DNA of 64,000 nt from assembly GCA_964036315.1 (NCBI GenBank), contig OZ038500.1, positions 55,958,372 to 56,022,371 on the forward strand, given 5' to 3'. Origin of the DNA: Acanthosepion esculentum (Eukaryota > Mollusca > Cephalopoda > Sepiida > Sepiidae). The first letter of the stretch is position 1. Every line of letters begins with the position of its first letter. This document shows positions 1 to 11,984 of the stretch, in pieces. The notes under the pieces were generated by a model, which was not told the DNA's origin, searched no databases, and saw only the letters and a program-made list of their open reading frames with translations. The translations under genes were made by a program, and so were the position numbers.

Positions 1-269
1 TTACTTAAATGTTTGAATCTTTAAAATTGAATCAAAACTTTTAGATGAAAAAAAAACTTTTAACATTCTTATTTCTTTGTTCAATTGAAACGTTAGAAGC
101 TCGGAAAGTGTTCAAACATTTCTTGGATACAAATCGATGTCATGTCAAAACCAATCGATTCAAATAAATAAACAAAAAAATAGGTGTCTTTTATTTGTAT
201 TCATTCAGTCGATTTCCTTTTCGATTCAAAACAATTTTATGAGGGTAATTTAATAACTATTTTTTAAAT

Positions 270-886
270 AGTTTCACCCCCGAAGCAAGGCGACAACGCC
301 ACTAAGACACAATGGGTTTATAGTGAGATGACTTTAGTGAGAAGAAGTGGAGAAAAGAAGTTGAACAGAACTCCTTCTTGAACTCTTTACCTCCAGGCAG
401 AGAGGAACCCTGATGAGGCTATGCCGAAGGGCAGAGTTTCGTCTAAGGAGCTAGACAGCCACCTTATATGTGGGGTCTACGGGGAATTTTTGCCCGAAGG
501 TACGCGCCCGGAAAGCCTCACGTTTAAAAATCGGCCTTGTACCAAATCCCGCTTTGTGGGGAGGCTTCGAGTAAATACCGAAGTGGGCAAAAGGAGAATA
601 AAAGAACAGTGTTCAAGAAGGCAGAAGAGGGCGATGGCGTTGCATTTAATTTTTTTAAAGATTTAGGTAAGAGAGAAGATATAAATCGGAAGAGAGTTCC
701 ACAGACGAGGAGTGCGAGAAAAAAGGAATTAAAATAGAACATACGGTAGAAAACATAAATTTGGACAGACGAGGCACTAAGCAGAACAGTTCATCAGAAC
801 AGTTGTCATGAAAATATTTGTAGAAAAGACAGAGGGAAGCAATGTTACATCGGTCGGAAAGTGACTGAAGTTGAGATGCCAGGTAA
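270..886 (-). mobile_element. LINE-A (jockey/CR1-like) 3' end, interrupted
   Basis: Reading the minus strand gives the C-terminal tail of a non-LTR reverse transcriptase followed by its 3' UTR. Recognisable words are the FYKYFHDN-like block near 800-830 and YFNSFFLALLVCGTLFR at 680-735, equivalent to YSNSFFSRTSRLWNSLP in better copies of this window. The UTR ends at a motif (CACCCC..AAGCAAGGC, near 270-290) that recurs at 6705, 52500 and 61190. The frame is broken and about 250 bp of unrelated repeat (373-621) lies inside. It is a dead, 5'-truncated copy. Confidence 0.75.
373..621. repeat. Structured repeat R1, copy inserted in LINE-A
   Basis: The central part (about 385-575) matches two adjacent copies at 22.74-23.15 kb: a CTCxGCCTCCxGGCAGAG-type hairpin, GAGGCTATGCCGAAGGGCAGAG, and TTCGTCTxxGG. 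Here the block is bracketed by CCTTCTTGAAC (374-384) and its reverse complement GTTCAAGAAGG (610-620), which look like short terminal inverted repeats. LINE-A sequence resumes on both sides, so this is an insertion. The class is unknown; a small non-autonomous DNA element is possible. Confidence 0.55.
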
Positions 887-987
887 ATATTTATTATATT
901 GCAGATCTTTGTTTGATCAATAAATATTGCAATGTTATGCTACTTTCTCGAGTAAGAAAGGTCTGCCTACTGGCTTGAATTCTTCTT

Positions 988-1048
988 ATATATGTCGTGA
1001 AGCTTCATGAAATGGGCGATCATCGCTCTCCATATCTTCATGTCCTTC
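988..1048 (-). mobile_element. EN-RT LINE 3'-end fragment
   Basis: The reverse complement contains ATGGAGAGCGATGATCGCC, close to the end of the EN-RT element at 35.52 kb (GGAGAGCCATGATCGCC), which encodes the family's final residues WRAMIA. It is only the last few dozen bases. Similar stubs occur at 6.17, 8.2 and 30.2 kb. Confidence 0.5.
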
Positions 1049-1054
1049 TTAGTT

Positions 1055-1603
1055 GCCTTGAATGGAATACTGCTGCCATATATGGTCTGGTGCCCTCCCT
1101 GTTCGCCTTAAAGTCCTCGACCAGATCCAGAGAAGGATATGCAATGTGGTTGGTCCTGATCTGGCATTTCGTCTACAGTCGCTCTCTCACAGACGCGCCG
1201 TCTCTTCCCTCTGACTTTTCTACAAATACTTTCATGGTAACTACTCCGACGAGTTACTTTCGCTAGTTCTCAGATTGTGTGAATTTAAGCGTGCTACTTG
1301 GCTGGCATCTCGGTCCCACCCTTTCACTGTCGAAACGGTTAAATGTGGCCGTCTCTTCTACTCCAATAGCTTCATGTTTCGCACTTCTCGTCTGTCGAAC
1401 TCCCTTCCTCTTACTTGCTTCCCTGATAGCTATAATCTCCAACTATTCAAATGTAATGTCAGTTGACATCTACAGATGCCCTGACCTATTCCTTGTCCTT
1501 ATCTTTATCGTTTCCTCCATCACACCTCTTTACTCTCGCTCCCACTCTGTAACTCCTTGCGTGCTAGTGGCATTCCGCCTTGCTTGGAGTGAAAAAAATT
1601 AAC
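1055..1603 (+). mobile_element. LINE-A RT C-terminus and 3' UTR
   Basis: Plus-strand fragment starting at LEWNTAAIYGL (matching MEYCCHIWSG of the 60.6 kb copy) and running through the family tail, for example FKRATWLASRSHPFTVETVK, YSNSFMFRTSRL and CFPDSYNLQLFKCNV (1275-1466). Frame changes between 1100 and 1275 show it is a pseudogene. It ends at CCTTGCTTGGAGTGAAAAAA, the family 3' terminus. These residues form the thumb and tail after the RT catalytic core, so no catalytic motif is present. Confidence 0.85.
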
Positions 1604-1800
1604 TATCTGTTCCACGGGAACCGCTACTCTGTGGAATACCGTCCCCACTATAGGATGCTTGCCCTATCATTAAAATCATAAATTCTTCAAGAATAGGGTC
1701 CATCGTTATCTATCCGACATGTCTTCAGAATCTCCTCTTGATTCAACTTCAGTTATTAACTAATGATATTGTGTGGATCTTTGGTCTTGGATTTAGCATT
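1604..1800 (+). mobile_element. LINE-B 3' fragment (tentative)
   Basis: A stretch with CTCTGTGGAATACCGTCCCC, ATCTATCCGACATGTC and a terminal TTGGTCTTGGATT resembles the 3' end at 33.35-33.59 kb (ATGGAACCAACTCCCG, ATCTATCCCACATATC, CTTGGGCCTTGGATTGG). The similarity is short, so this is a weak call for a second CR1/jockey-type LINE tail. Confidence 0.35.
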
Positions 1801-2529
1801 AAAAATAATATTTGTTCCCCTGTATTATTCCTTCCAAACCAATGTTCAAACGTCTGTTTACACAAACTGCTGTCATTTAACTGATAAATAGAAACTTTTC
1901 TGCCTGCCTTCAGCATGAATGATGTTAAACTGCAGGAGAGCAACACACTACACGCTATTTACATCATTCGGACTATTGTCCTCATCATGGTCGCCATATT
2001 TATGACAACGTTTCGGCCGTTGTATGCTTCGGCTTTCTTCAATGGGGTAGACTGTTCTAGTTCCACGTGCCATGTCTAATAGATGTCAGTTATCAGTTAT
2101 CTCCTGTTAATTCCCCTCTCTAAGTTCTCCACCAAATATTGAACTCACAATCTTTGGGTCCTGTCACTGGATCTAACTAACGCCTTTATCCACTGTGCCA
2201 TGTGTCCTTGGGGACATCCATGTATGAATTTCTGGATATTATAAATCTAATGTCTTTAGCGACCATTTTTTACCAGTTCTCCTACTGCAATTTTTGCTGT
2301 TATCATACATGTTTTTACCAGAGCTCATATTGCAATTTTCTCTGGCACTCCTTATTACTGGTTCCCATATTCATTTTTATGCTTATTCGCCTCAGGATAT
2401 TTTTGTGGCCTAGTATATGTGCTGATTCCTTCAGTTTACGAATTTTCCAATGGTGCTCTTTGCCTATGATCTCAACTTGATCCCACAGAGGGCGGTGATC
2501 TCCATAATACATCATCTCAGAAATATAGA
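1801..2529. other. Unassigned interval, no gene seen
   Basis: Moderately AT-rich unique-looking sequence. The open frames are short, lack recognisable domains and have no flanking splice or repeat pattern I can defend. Confidence 0.5.
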
Positions 2530-3095
2530 CAGACACTACGACTTCTTGGCCTCACGTTATCCACTGACATGAAGTTGAGCGACGATATCGGATCAATTGC
2601 TTCGTCTACGGCAAGGGAATTTTGGACATTGTGTCGTGGCAGAAAAATTTCATTCGTCCGTGCATTGAATACTGTTGCCATATCTGGTCTGTTGCTCCTG
2701 CTGTACATCTTGAGATTCTAAACAAAATCCAAATGAAGGATCTGCAATGTAATCGATCCTGACTTGGCATCTCGACTTCGGTCACTTTCTCACCGACATG
2801 ACGTGGATTACCTCTGTCTTTTATACAAATATTTTCATGGTAATTGCTCTGACAAGCTTTTATTCCTGGTGCCCCGACTTAAGCGAGCTACTAGATTGGC
2901 ATCTAGGTCCCACACTTTTATGTTGAAATAGATAAATGCCATCGCTACATCTACTCCAATAGTTTCTTTTCTCGCAATTCGCGCCTGTGGAACTCTATTC
3001 CGTTTACTTGCTTCCCTAATAACTACAATCTTCAAAAATGTAAATGCAACGTCAATCGCCATCTTCTATCTTCTTGAACTTTGAAATCCCTATTC
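2530..3095 (+). mobile_element. LINE-A RT C-terminus, degenerate
   Basis: Begins with RLLGLTLSTDMKLSDDIGSIAS (about 2536-2605), the block just before the RT thumb, as in the 60.4 kb copy (LGLTLSADLRWNKYIESIAS). After frameshifts it continues with DLASRLRSLSHRHDVDYLCLLYKYFHGN (2765-2845) and a broken RATRLASRSHTF segment. It is a plus-strand dead copy that ends before the 3' UTR terminus. Confidence 0.8.
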
Positions 3096-3299
3096 TCAAT
3101 CTTCCCTTTTATTTATTAATGATTTACGGGAATGGTGATTGAATCAAATCCCGATATTTCTGTTACAAATGAACAGTGATTATACAAGAGTATTGGTCTA
3201 CAAACAGGCTTGCATTAAAAAATACTCCCCACTACAATGCATGCGATGGTTATTCTATAAGATGAGCCAAGACAGTTTCGTCATAGAGATAGTGACCTT

Positions 3300-4359
3300 T
3301 TTCTTCTCTTCTTCTTCTTCTTCTTCTTCTTCTTCTTCTTCTTCTTCTTCTTCTTCTTCTTCTTCTTCTCTGCTTCTTCTTTTTCTTTTTCTCTGCTTCT
3401 TCTTTCTCTTCCTCTCAGTTTCTTCTTTTTCTACTTCTCTTCTTCTTCTTCTTCTTCTTCTTCTTCTTCTTCTTCTTCTTCACTGCTTCTTCTTATTCTT
3501 ATTCTCCTTCTCTGCTTCTTCTTTCTCTTCCTCTCTGCTTCTTTTTTCTACTTCTCTTCTTCCTCTTCTTCTCTGCTTCGTCTTTTTCTAGTTCTCTTCT
3601 TCTTCTCCTTCTTCTGCTTCTTCTCTGATTCTTCTTCTTCTTCTTCTTTTTCTTTTTCTCTGCTTCTCCTTTCTCTTCCTCTCAGTTTCTTCTTTTTCTA
3701 CTTCTCTTCTTCTTCTTCTTCTTCTTCTTCTTCTTCTTCTTCTTCTTCTTCTTCTTCTTCTTCTTCTTCTTCTTCACTGCTTCTTCTTTTTCTTCTTCTT
3801 CTCTGCTTTTTCTTTCTCTTCCTCTCTGCTTCTTTTTTTCTACTTCTCTTCTTCCTCTTCTTCTCTGCTTCGTCTTTTTCTAGTTCTCTTCTTATTCTTA
3901 TTTTTTAGCTTCTTCTCTGATTCTTCTTCACAGCTTCTTCTTCTTTTCTGCGGCTTCTTCTTTTCCTTCTTCTCTTCTTCTTCTTCTTAATATTATTATT
4001 ATTCTTTGCTTCTATTTCTTTTCTGCTTCTTCTTTTTTTTTTCTTCTTCTTCTTCTTCTTCTTCTTCTTTCTCTTCCTCTCTGCTGCTTCTTTTTTTCTA
4101 CTTTTCTTCTTCTTCTTCTTCTTCTTCTTCTTCTTCTTCTTCTTCTTCTTCTTCTTCTTCTTCTTCTCTGCTTCTTCTTTCTCTTCCTCTCTGCTGCTCT
4201 TTTTTTCTACTTTTCTTCTTCTTCTTCTTCTTCTTCTTCTTCTTCTTCTTCTTCTTCTTCTTCTTCTTCTTCTTCTTCTTCTTCATATTATCATTATTAT
4301 TTGCTTCTACTTCTTCTCTGCTTCTTATTCTTCTTTTGCTTCTTCTTCTATTCTTCTTT
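3300..4359. repeat. (TTC)n/(TCT)n polypyrimidine block, about 1.06 kb
   Basis: The plus strand is almost wholly pyrimidine, with pure TTC/TCT runs of 60-100 bp alternating with TCTGCTTCTTC-type higher-order variants. A segment around 3361-3600 recurs near 3650-3900 with the same order of variants, so the array expanded by larger segmental duplication as well as slippage. Long poly-Ser/Leu frames here are artefacts. Such mirror-repeat tracts can form triplex (H-DNA). Confidence 0.95.
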
Positions 4360-4489
4360 GACCACTCTCAAATGCAGAAACAAAATTATTAAAATCAGAC
4401 GAGGGGAACCGAAATAATAGATTCAATTTTTTTTAGAAATTTAGTTTAAAAAAATCAAATACATAAACACAATCTCAACTTCGTAAGCA

Positions 4490-4493
<4 letters not shown>

Positions 4494-4568
<75 letters not shown>
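4494..4568. repeat. (TA)n microsatellite
   Basis: Perfect alternating TA of about 75 bp. Confidence 0.97.
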
Positions 4569-4569
<1 letters not shown>

Positions 4570-4732
4570 GGAAAAGCATACATGACAAAAAGTTAGCGGC
4601 CCGACCAGAAATAATCAATAACATGATATTCACTCATTAAAATGCAGATCTTGAAAAGTGGGTCGGGCCGAGAACTTTTTAGCAACGTCTCGTATAAAGT
4701 TCATATTAATAAATACATTTCTGAACACAGTT

Positions 4733-4775
4733 TTACACACGCACGCACGCACACAGACACACACACACACACACG

Positions 4776-4806
<31 letters not shown>

Positions 4807-4807
4807 G

Positions 4808-4867
<60 letters not shown>

Positions 4868-4978
4868 GAGACTTTTTTAAGTGTAGAAATAATTCAGTTC
4901 AGAACTTGTTATTATATTCAGATCTGTCCACCTACTTTTTATTGTATTAAACACATTCTTTGTTGAATTTAATAAAGA

Positions 4979-5045
<67 letters not shown>

Positions 5046-5098
5046 GTGTGTGTGTGTGTGTGTGTTTATGTCTGTGTGTGTGTGTGTCTGTGAGTGTG
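4733..5098. repeat. Compound (CA)n/(TA)n and (TA)n/(TG)n arrays
   Basis: CA/TA runs at 4733-4867, a 115-bp non-repetitive spacer, then (TA)n at 4984-5045 switching to (TG)n up to about 5098. The two halves are roughly inverted (CA to TA, then TA to TG). Confidence 0.9.
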
Positions 5099-5247
5099 TG
5101 ATGGTAAATACTTTATTATTTAAGAAATAGATTGGTGTATATACATTTATGGCTAAATCTCTAAATGTATTCACAAATCCATTTATTTTGAGAGACATAT
5201 GCAAACATGCATTCCCATTGAGGCTTAAAAATATAGAATTTCGTATC

Positions 5248-5311
5248 TATCTACCTATCTATCTATCATAGTCTGATCATATCTATCTGTCTATTTATCT
5301 CACTCTATTAA

Positions 5312-5362
<51 letters not shown>

Positions 5363-5363
5363 T
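5248..5363. repeat. (TCTA)n tetranucleotide array
   Basis: TCTA/ATCT repeats interrupted once around 5265-5315, then about 14 clean units. Confidence 0.95.
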
Positions 5364-5450
5364 TATCTCGTTTCTTTCTTATTCGTTCCATCCTTGTATC
5401 CTGTATGTATATCTGTGTGGATCTGACTATACAATGCGACTGTCAATCTG

Positions 5451-5460
5451 ATATATATAT

Positions 5461-5539
<79 letters not shown>

Positions 5540-5540
5540 C

Positions 5541-5607
<67 letters not shown>

Positions 5608-5734
5608 ATTATTGCCTACATAGCATTGTCTAATAGGAGACAATGTTATAAAGGCAATAATTATTTTATATATTATCAACCTATATACCAATTCATCGCT
5701 CTCTCTCTGTCTCTCTCTATATATATGCGTATGA

Positions 5735-5784
<50 letters not shown>
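5451..5784. repeat. (TA)n arrays flanking a short palindrome
   Basis: Runs at 5451-5600 (with GTATGTATGCATG interruptions) and 5735-5784. Between them, AATTATTGCCTACATAGCATTGTC (about 5607-5630) is followed by GACAATGTTATAAAGGCAATAATT (5638-5662), an imperfect inverted repeat next to the TA tract. Confidence 0.9.
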
Positions 5785-5787
<3 letters not shown>

Positions 5788-6164
5788 TCAATGTTCCATT
5801 AGTAGCCAATGTTATGACTACTTTTTCGTACGTAATTAAGTTACATTTACAAATTAAAAACAATGATAACTTGCCTTGCTTTGTCACGCCCCTTGCTAAT
5901 TACCGAATATCTTCTAATAAGCATTTGTTTTGTTTTCTTTAACCAGCTCTAATTAAGGGAATATCTTGAGGGCATTAACAGATTAGAGTTTGATTCAGAA
6001 ACCTAGACACCATTATCCTTCCTTTCTTGTGTGGCTATCGCAGATAACAACATAGTTTCTTTGGCTTTTGACGCGCATCATTTGGCGGTATCAGCTGAAC
6101 GTCGTTTTAAGAAGAAGAACGAACGATTTGACAGGTTATAAACGAGATTTCGTCTTCTACTATA

Positions 6165-6222
6165 TGCCATTCTGTTTCATGACGTGCGTGATTATGGCTC
6201 TCCCCAACATCTCTTTTGATGT
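6165..6222 (-). mobile_element. EN-RT LINE 3'-end stub
   Basis: The reverse complement reads GGGGAGAGCCATAATCACGC followed by a coding-like tail, matching the WRAMIA end of the EN-RT family at 35.52 kb. Only the terminus is left, immediately upstream of the 5S-derived SINE. Confidence 0.45.
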
Positions 6223-6235
6223 CCTAAGTAAATAA

Positions 6236-6400
6236 TGGCTTACGGCCACATCACGTTGAGACCCCGTTCCCCGTAGGATCATCGAAAAGCAATATGGAGC
6301 CTGGTCATTACCTAGATGTGTGACCGCTTGGGAATACCAAGCCCTGTAAAGCTTAGCTGTGTAGGTAGTGAAATGGATAATGATTGGAATTTGTAACTAG
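6236..6400 (+). mobile_element. 5S-rRNA-derived SINE (SINE3-like), copy 1
   Basis: Plus-strand similarity to 5S rRNA: GGCTTACGGCCACATCACG at the start, a TCATTACCTAGATGTGTGACC block (cf. AGTACTTGGATGGGTGACC of 5S) and GCTTGGGAATACCAAGC at the end, followed by the SINE body (TGGATAATGATTGGAAT). The 5S internal promoter region is recognisable but mutated. It is not a functional 5S gene: several changes fall in the central region and the sequence runs on into SINE body. Three other copies lie at 9.25, 27.55 and 34.09 kb. Confidence 0.8.
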
Positions 6401-6699
6401 AGAGTGAATTTCAATTTAATATTGACAACAATATTCAAAGCATGTACGAATGGTACGCCTAAATGTACATAGTCTAGCACAACACAGTAAACCATCCCCC
6501 TAGCAACAGACCTATCAATTGATTCAATATAATCATATCAATTTATGCCAGCGGAAAACCTTAACCAGAGAAGGTGTAATGAGGCGCTCCGTGGCTTCCT
6601 CCGTGCTGATGGAAAGTAAAATATATTTTCTCAGATGATAAAAAGAGTAGATTCATTTAGATGTCATTAAAATTAAGAAGCCCCCCTTTTTTTACGTAT

Positions 6700-7520
6700 T
6701 TCACCCCAAGCAAGGCGGGAGTGCCACTAGCACGCAAGGGGTTACAGAGAGTGAGAGCAAGAGTAAAGAGGAGTGTTTGAGGAAAGGATAAATAGAAACC
6801 AGGGGAACTAGATCATGGAGTCAAAAGATGTCGATTGACATCTGAATATTTGAAGATTATAGCCACCGCGAAGCAAGTAAGAGGAAGGGAAGTGCGAGGG
6901 AAGAAGCTGTTGGAGTAGAAGAGACGGCTACATTCAACAGTTTCGACAGTGAAAGTATGGGACCGAGATGCCAACCTAGTAGCGCACTTAAATTCATGCA
7001 GCTTGGGAATCAACGGAAGTAGCTCGTCGGAGCAGTTGCCTTGAAAATACTTGTAGAAATAAACAAAGGTAAGCAACGGCACGTCTGTAAGAAAGTGACT
7101 GTAGACGAGATGCCAGATCAGGACACATCACACTGCATAGCGTTCTCTGGATTCTGTCGACGAACAGCGACGGTCTAGTGCAAGGACGAATGGTTGACTT
7201 ATAGATTTGAAGGATGGACTCAGGCGAGAAAATCTTCTACAGCGACACAGAACCAAATTTTCTTAGATGAAACTATGATTCAATGTAGTTGTTCCACCTC
7301 ATGTCAGTGGAAAACGTGAGACCAAGCAGGTTCAGAGAGACGCTCAAGTAGAGTTGGCCATCTGAATAAGAGCAGTTTCGTTTTGGAGGCATTAAAGTTT
7401 ACCAGCCATTTCCCGCTCTGTCAACCACAGACTGGAGGTGCTTTTCGAGACCAAGGGCCAGGTTAGTTTTGTCAGCTATACCCGGTCGTAGTATTTTGCT
7501 TAGTACATGGAGGACATGAT
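6700..7520 (-). pseudogene. LINE-A RT pseudogene, long fragment
   Basis: Minus-strand copy reaching furthest upstream on this side. It contains DKTNLALGLEKHLQSVVDRAG (near 7430-7480), KW/NFNASKT-like residues near 7395, a WSHVFH/LGLTF equivalent (7290-7330), then the tail [40 protein letters not shown] and FYSNSFFPRTSLPLTCF (6813-7082) and the 3' UTR ending at 6705. Frameshifts around 7090-7290 inactivate it. The order matches the RT-to-thumb region of jockey/CR1-type elements downstream of the YADD motif. Confidence 0.85.
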
Positions 7521-8190
7521 TTGCTATTCGTATCTACCTACGGATTTCTGCATCAGAACGTCCGTTGTCTCTTACTAAATTTCCCAGGTTTGTTGAATTT
7601 CTGTTCCTGCATGATTTTGGCTTCCCCGATGCGCAGCTGGCAAAGTGTGCTGTCAAGTAGCGGTTGAAAAATTTCAGAGAAGCAGACGACAAATACGGTT
7701 TTGAAATTTTTACACGCTTTCTAAATAACAACCTCGGAATTTTTATATTTGGAGAGATGACGAAAGTGTTTGCGATCGGCTGAATATTAGATTTCACGTT
7801 TCAAGAAATTAATTACGGCCTTTGATAATGCCAGCTAAATTTTAAACTTTTTCGCCGCAAGATGTTTCAATATTAAGAGACGGAATATTAATTAACGCTC
7901 TTCCTTATTAATTGTATTGGAATTAGGATCAGTAGAGACACAGGGAAGTGATAACAACGCAAGGACACTGATGACTATTTTTTATGCATCTCTCCACTTC
8001 TGTACTTTGAGGCTGTAAACTTGGTTTATTTTTTATAGACGCAATGCATACACCCTTCCGATATAACCTTCTTGATAGATAAGTTATGCATTCTAAATAA
8101 GAGAATTATTTTTTGGTGGGTGGTAGTAAATAAGGGTAGTGTTTCGGGATGTGTACGTAATGTAAGCGAAATCGGCGTCTTCTTCCTATA
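7521..8190. other. Unassigned interval
   Basis: No repeat family or gene that I recognise. The 87-residue minus frame at 7534-7797 has no domain I can name. Confidence 0.45.
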
Positions 8191-8191
8191 G

Positions 8192-8800
8192 AGTGTGAAG
8201 TATCCATTGAGGATATGAGAGATCATGGCTCTCCACAATTTTATGCCCTTTGTAGGTTTTAATAGATTTTCTTTTTTTGTTTTCCGATCTAAACCTCCAT
8301 TTACTCAAGCTCGCTAGGTAGGTTTTGCATGTTTTCTTTTGTTCCTCTTGCCTTCAGTGTGGCCTGTGAGTGTCAAATTTTCCAAGCACTCTCTCCTCAT
8401 TGTCTGACCTAAAAATTTCAACTGACTCTTTCTGATGTCAAGTATAAGTGTTCTTTTTGTTTCTATTTTCTCTAAAACTTCGTTGTTAAACACACGTTAG
8501 GTCCATGGTTTTCTCAGCCCGCTACAGTAGAACCACATTTCTGTTGCTTCAATCTGTGAGGAGATTGCCCAGTTTTCACTGCCATATTGGAAGACCGATA
8601 TTACATAAGAGTCCAGCACTCTTTTCTTTGCATTTAACGAATTTTTTCCAGTTTCATGATACTTTGCTTAGCTTTCAAAAGGCAACTTTCGCTATTCCAA
8701 CGCTTTGTATTTTAGTATCGCACTTTCCATTCTCTGTTAATCAAATTCTAGCCTAAACTGTTGCTTTTACTGTCGCTCAATACATTTGGCATGAATGCCT
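8192..8800 (-). pseudogene. EN-RT LINE C-terminal pseudogene
   Basis: On the minus strand the sequence encodes NWAISSQIEATEMWFY (8500-8570), RVFNNEVLEKIETKRTLIL, RKSQLKFLGQTMRRECLENL and TLTGHTEGKR (8330-8470), and the end GGAGAGCCATGAT (8225-8240). These are the post-RT words of the endonuclease-reverse transcriptase family often misannotated as craniofacial development protein 2. Several stops are present and the catalytic core is absent. Confidence 0.8.
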
Positions 8801-9240
8801 ACCACCTATCGGTAAATAGCAAGTTAAACTAAGATTTATAGCCCTGGGTGGCATCCAGTCTGGAAAGACTGGGTATTCAAAAACGTGGAGAAGGCTATGG
8901 GGAAGTTCAGTGATAATAAAGTAACCAAATATTGCCAATTTTTCAAGTAACAATACTAGTCCGTGTTCGAGCTCAAATAAAGGAATATAATATCGACTGC
9001 TGATTTTCAAGGTAGGCAAAATGTTTGCTCTAAATTTCAACAGAATGTAATGTTTCTGAGATTTTAATTTTTTTTTTTAATTTTTGTTCAATACCAGACT
9101 GAAATAGCTGAATAATTATGTGTGGGTAATAATCAGATTGACCAACTTTGCGAAACCTAACCAAATGACGTAAGATAATTATCTTTCACATGATTTCTCA
9201 GTCGGGTTTATAACATTTCAAAAACCTATCTTTTATGGAC
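8801..9240. other. Unassigned interval
   Basis: No recognisable gene or repeat; short frames only. Confidence 0.45.
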
Positions 9241-9244
9241 TTGT

Positions 9245-9612
9245 TTCCAATTGATTAATTGATTCCTGTTCTACAGCTTATTAACCATTTGAAGATTATT
9301 TAAAGTCCGAAAATTATTTTCGGGTTTTAAGAAATTTTTGGGAAGATAATAATGGCTTAGTGAAGCAAGTCTTACTAATTAGCCCATAGCTGGCCGATAA
9401 TAAGTGGATCCTGGCCTTTCCCAAGCGTATTTGCGCCAAAGTGAATATAACGGTTACAACGGTAATCGGAACTCGGCTTCCCAATGAGCAATTCCGAGCC
9501 ATTATCCATTAAACAACCGCAGAGCCAAGATTATACCACCTGGCATTCACAAGCTGTAATCGTGCGAGAACCGGTCATCGCGCGGGAACCGGTGATTCTA
9601 CGGAATGTGGTC
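9245..9612 (-). mobile_element. 5S-rRNA-derived SINE, copy 2 (degenerate head)
   Basis: Body and head of the family seen intact at 27.55 and 34.09 kb: TTATTAACCATTTG and GTCTTACTAATTAGCCCATAG, then AAGTGAATATAACGG, then TTATCCATTA, and a 5S-like head (GAACCGGT..GATTCTACGG) at 9530-9605. In the head the GAACCGGT element is duplicated (9570 and 9588) and the middle is rearranged. It cannot act as 5S rRNA. Confidence 0.7.
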
Positions 9613-9671
9613 GGAAGATGTTTTCAATTGACGTTGCCCTGAACAGATACATATATTCGTGACCAACATTA

Positions 9672-10843
<1,172 letters not shown>

Positions 10844-10844
10844 A

Positions 10845-11909
10845 ATGTTTTTCGGCATTTTTTCCATTAAATTCGTACTTGTATACTTAAAGATTCTTTC
10901 TAAAACGGGTGTTTGGGCTAGAATACGTTATATTGAACTACAATCTTAAAATATTATTTCTTTTTACTCTTAATTACTAATAAACTATATTTCTTTTTAA
11001 ATAAAATAAATGTAACAGAATTACTTAAATTATTTAAAAATTATTATTACATATAAAATGTTTTTCGGCATTTTTTCCATTAAATTCGTACTTGTATACT
11101 TAAAGATTCTTTCTAAAACGGGTGTTTGGGCTAGAATACGTTATATTGAACTACAATCTTAAAATATTATTTCTTTTTACTCTTAATTACTAATAAACTA
11201 TATTTCTTTTTAAATAAAATAAATGTAACAGAATTACTTAAATTATTTAAAAATTATTATTACATATAAAATGTTTTTCGGCATTTTTTCCATTAAATTC
11301 GTACTTGTATACTTAAAGATTCTTTCTAAAACGGGTGTTTGGGCTAGAATACGTTATATTGAACTACAATCTTAAAATATTATTTCTTTTTACTCTTAAT
11401 TACTAATAAACTATATTTCTTTTTAAATAAAATAAATGTAACAGAATTACTTAAATTATTTAAAAATTATTATTACATATAAAATGTTTTTCGGCATTTT
11501 TTCCATTAAATTCGTACTTGTATACTTAAAGATTCTTTCTAAAACGGGTGTTTGGGCTAGAATACGTTATATTGAACTACAATCTTAAAATATTATTTCT
11601 TTTTACTCTTAATTACTAATAAACTATATTTCTTTTTAAATAAAATAAATGTAACAGAATTACTTAAATTATTTAAAAATTATTATTACATATAAAATGT
11701 TTTTCGGCATTTTTTCCATTAAATTCGTACTTGTATACTTAAAGATTCTTTCTAAAACGGGTGTTTGGGCTAGAATACGTTATATTGAACTACAATCTTA
11801 AAATATTATTTCTTTTTACTCTTAATTACTAATAAACTATATTTCTTTTTAAATAAAATAAATGTAACAGAATTACTTAAATTATTTAAAAATTATTATT
11901 ACATATAAA
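10845..11909. repeat. 213-bp satellite, five units
   Basis: Units start at 10845, 11058, 11271, 11484 and 11697, each with ATGTTTTTCGGCATTTTTTCC. By eye the five units are identical over all 213 bp, which points to very recent amplification or an assembly duplication. The unit is AT-rich (ATTTTTAAAT-type blocks) with one GC-richer core, AAAACGGGTGTTTGGGCTAG. There is no open frame. The array sits exactly at the broken right end of the Tc1 remnant. Confidence 0.95.
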
Positions 11910-11984
11910 ATATGCGTATGTATATTTCCTGCTCCAATATGTTTTATTTATTTATTTTTTTAAAATATTATTTAAGGAAAATTT

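Noticed and set aside
3139..3591. Long Ser/Leu-rich open frame (and similar at 4006-4392, minus 4098-4286)
   Set aside because: Pure translation of the TTC/TCT array; no start context or conserved domain.
6236..6365. Functional 5S rRNA gene
   Set aside because: Many substitutions in normally invariant parts and continuation into a shared SINE body; no terminator T-run at the expected end.
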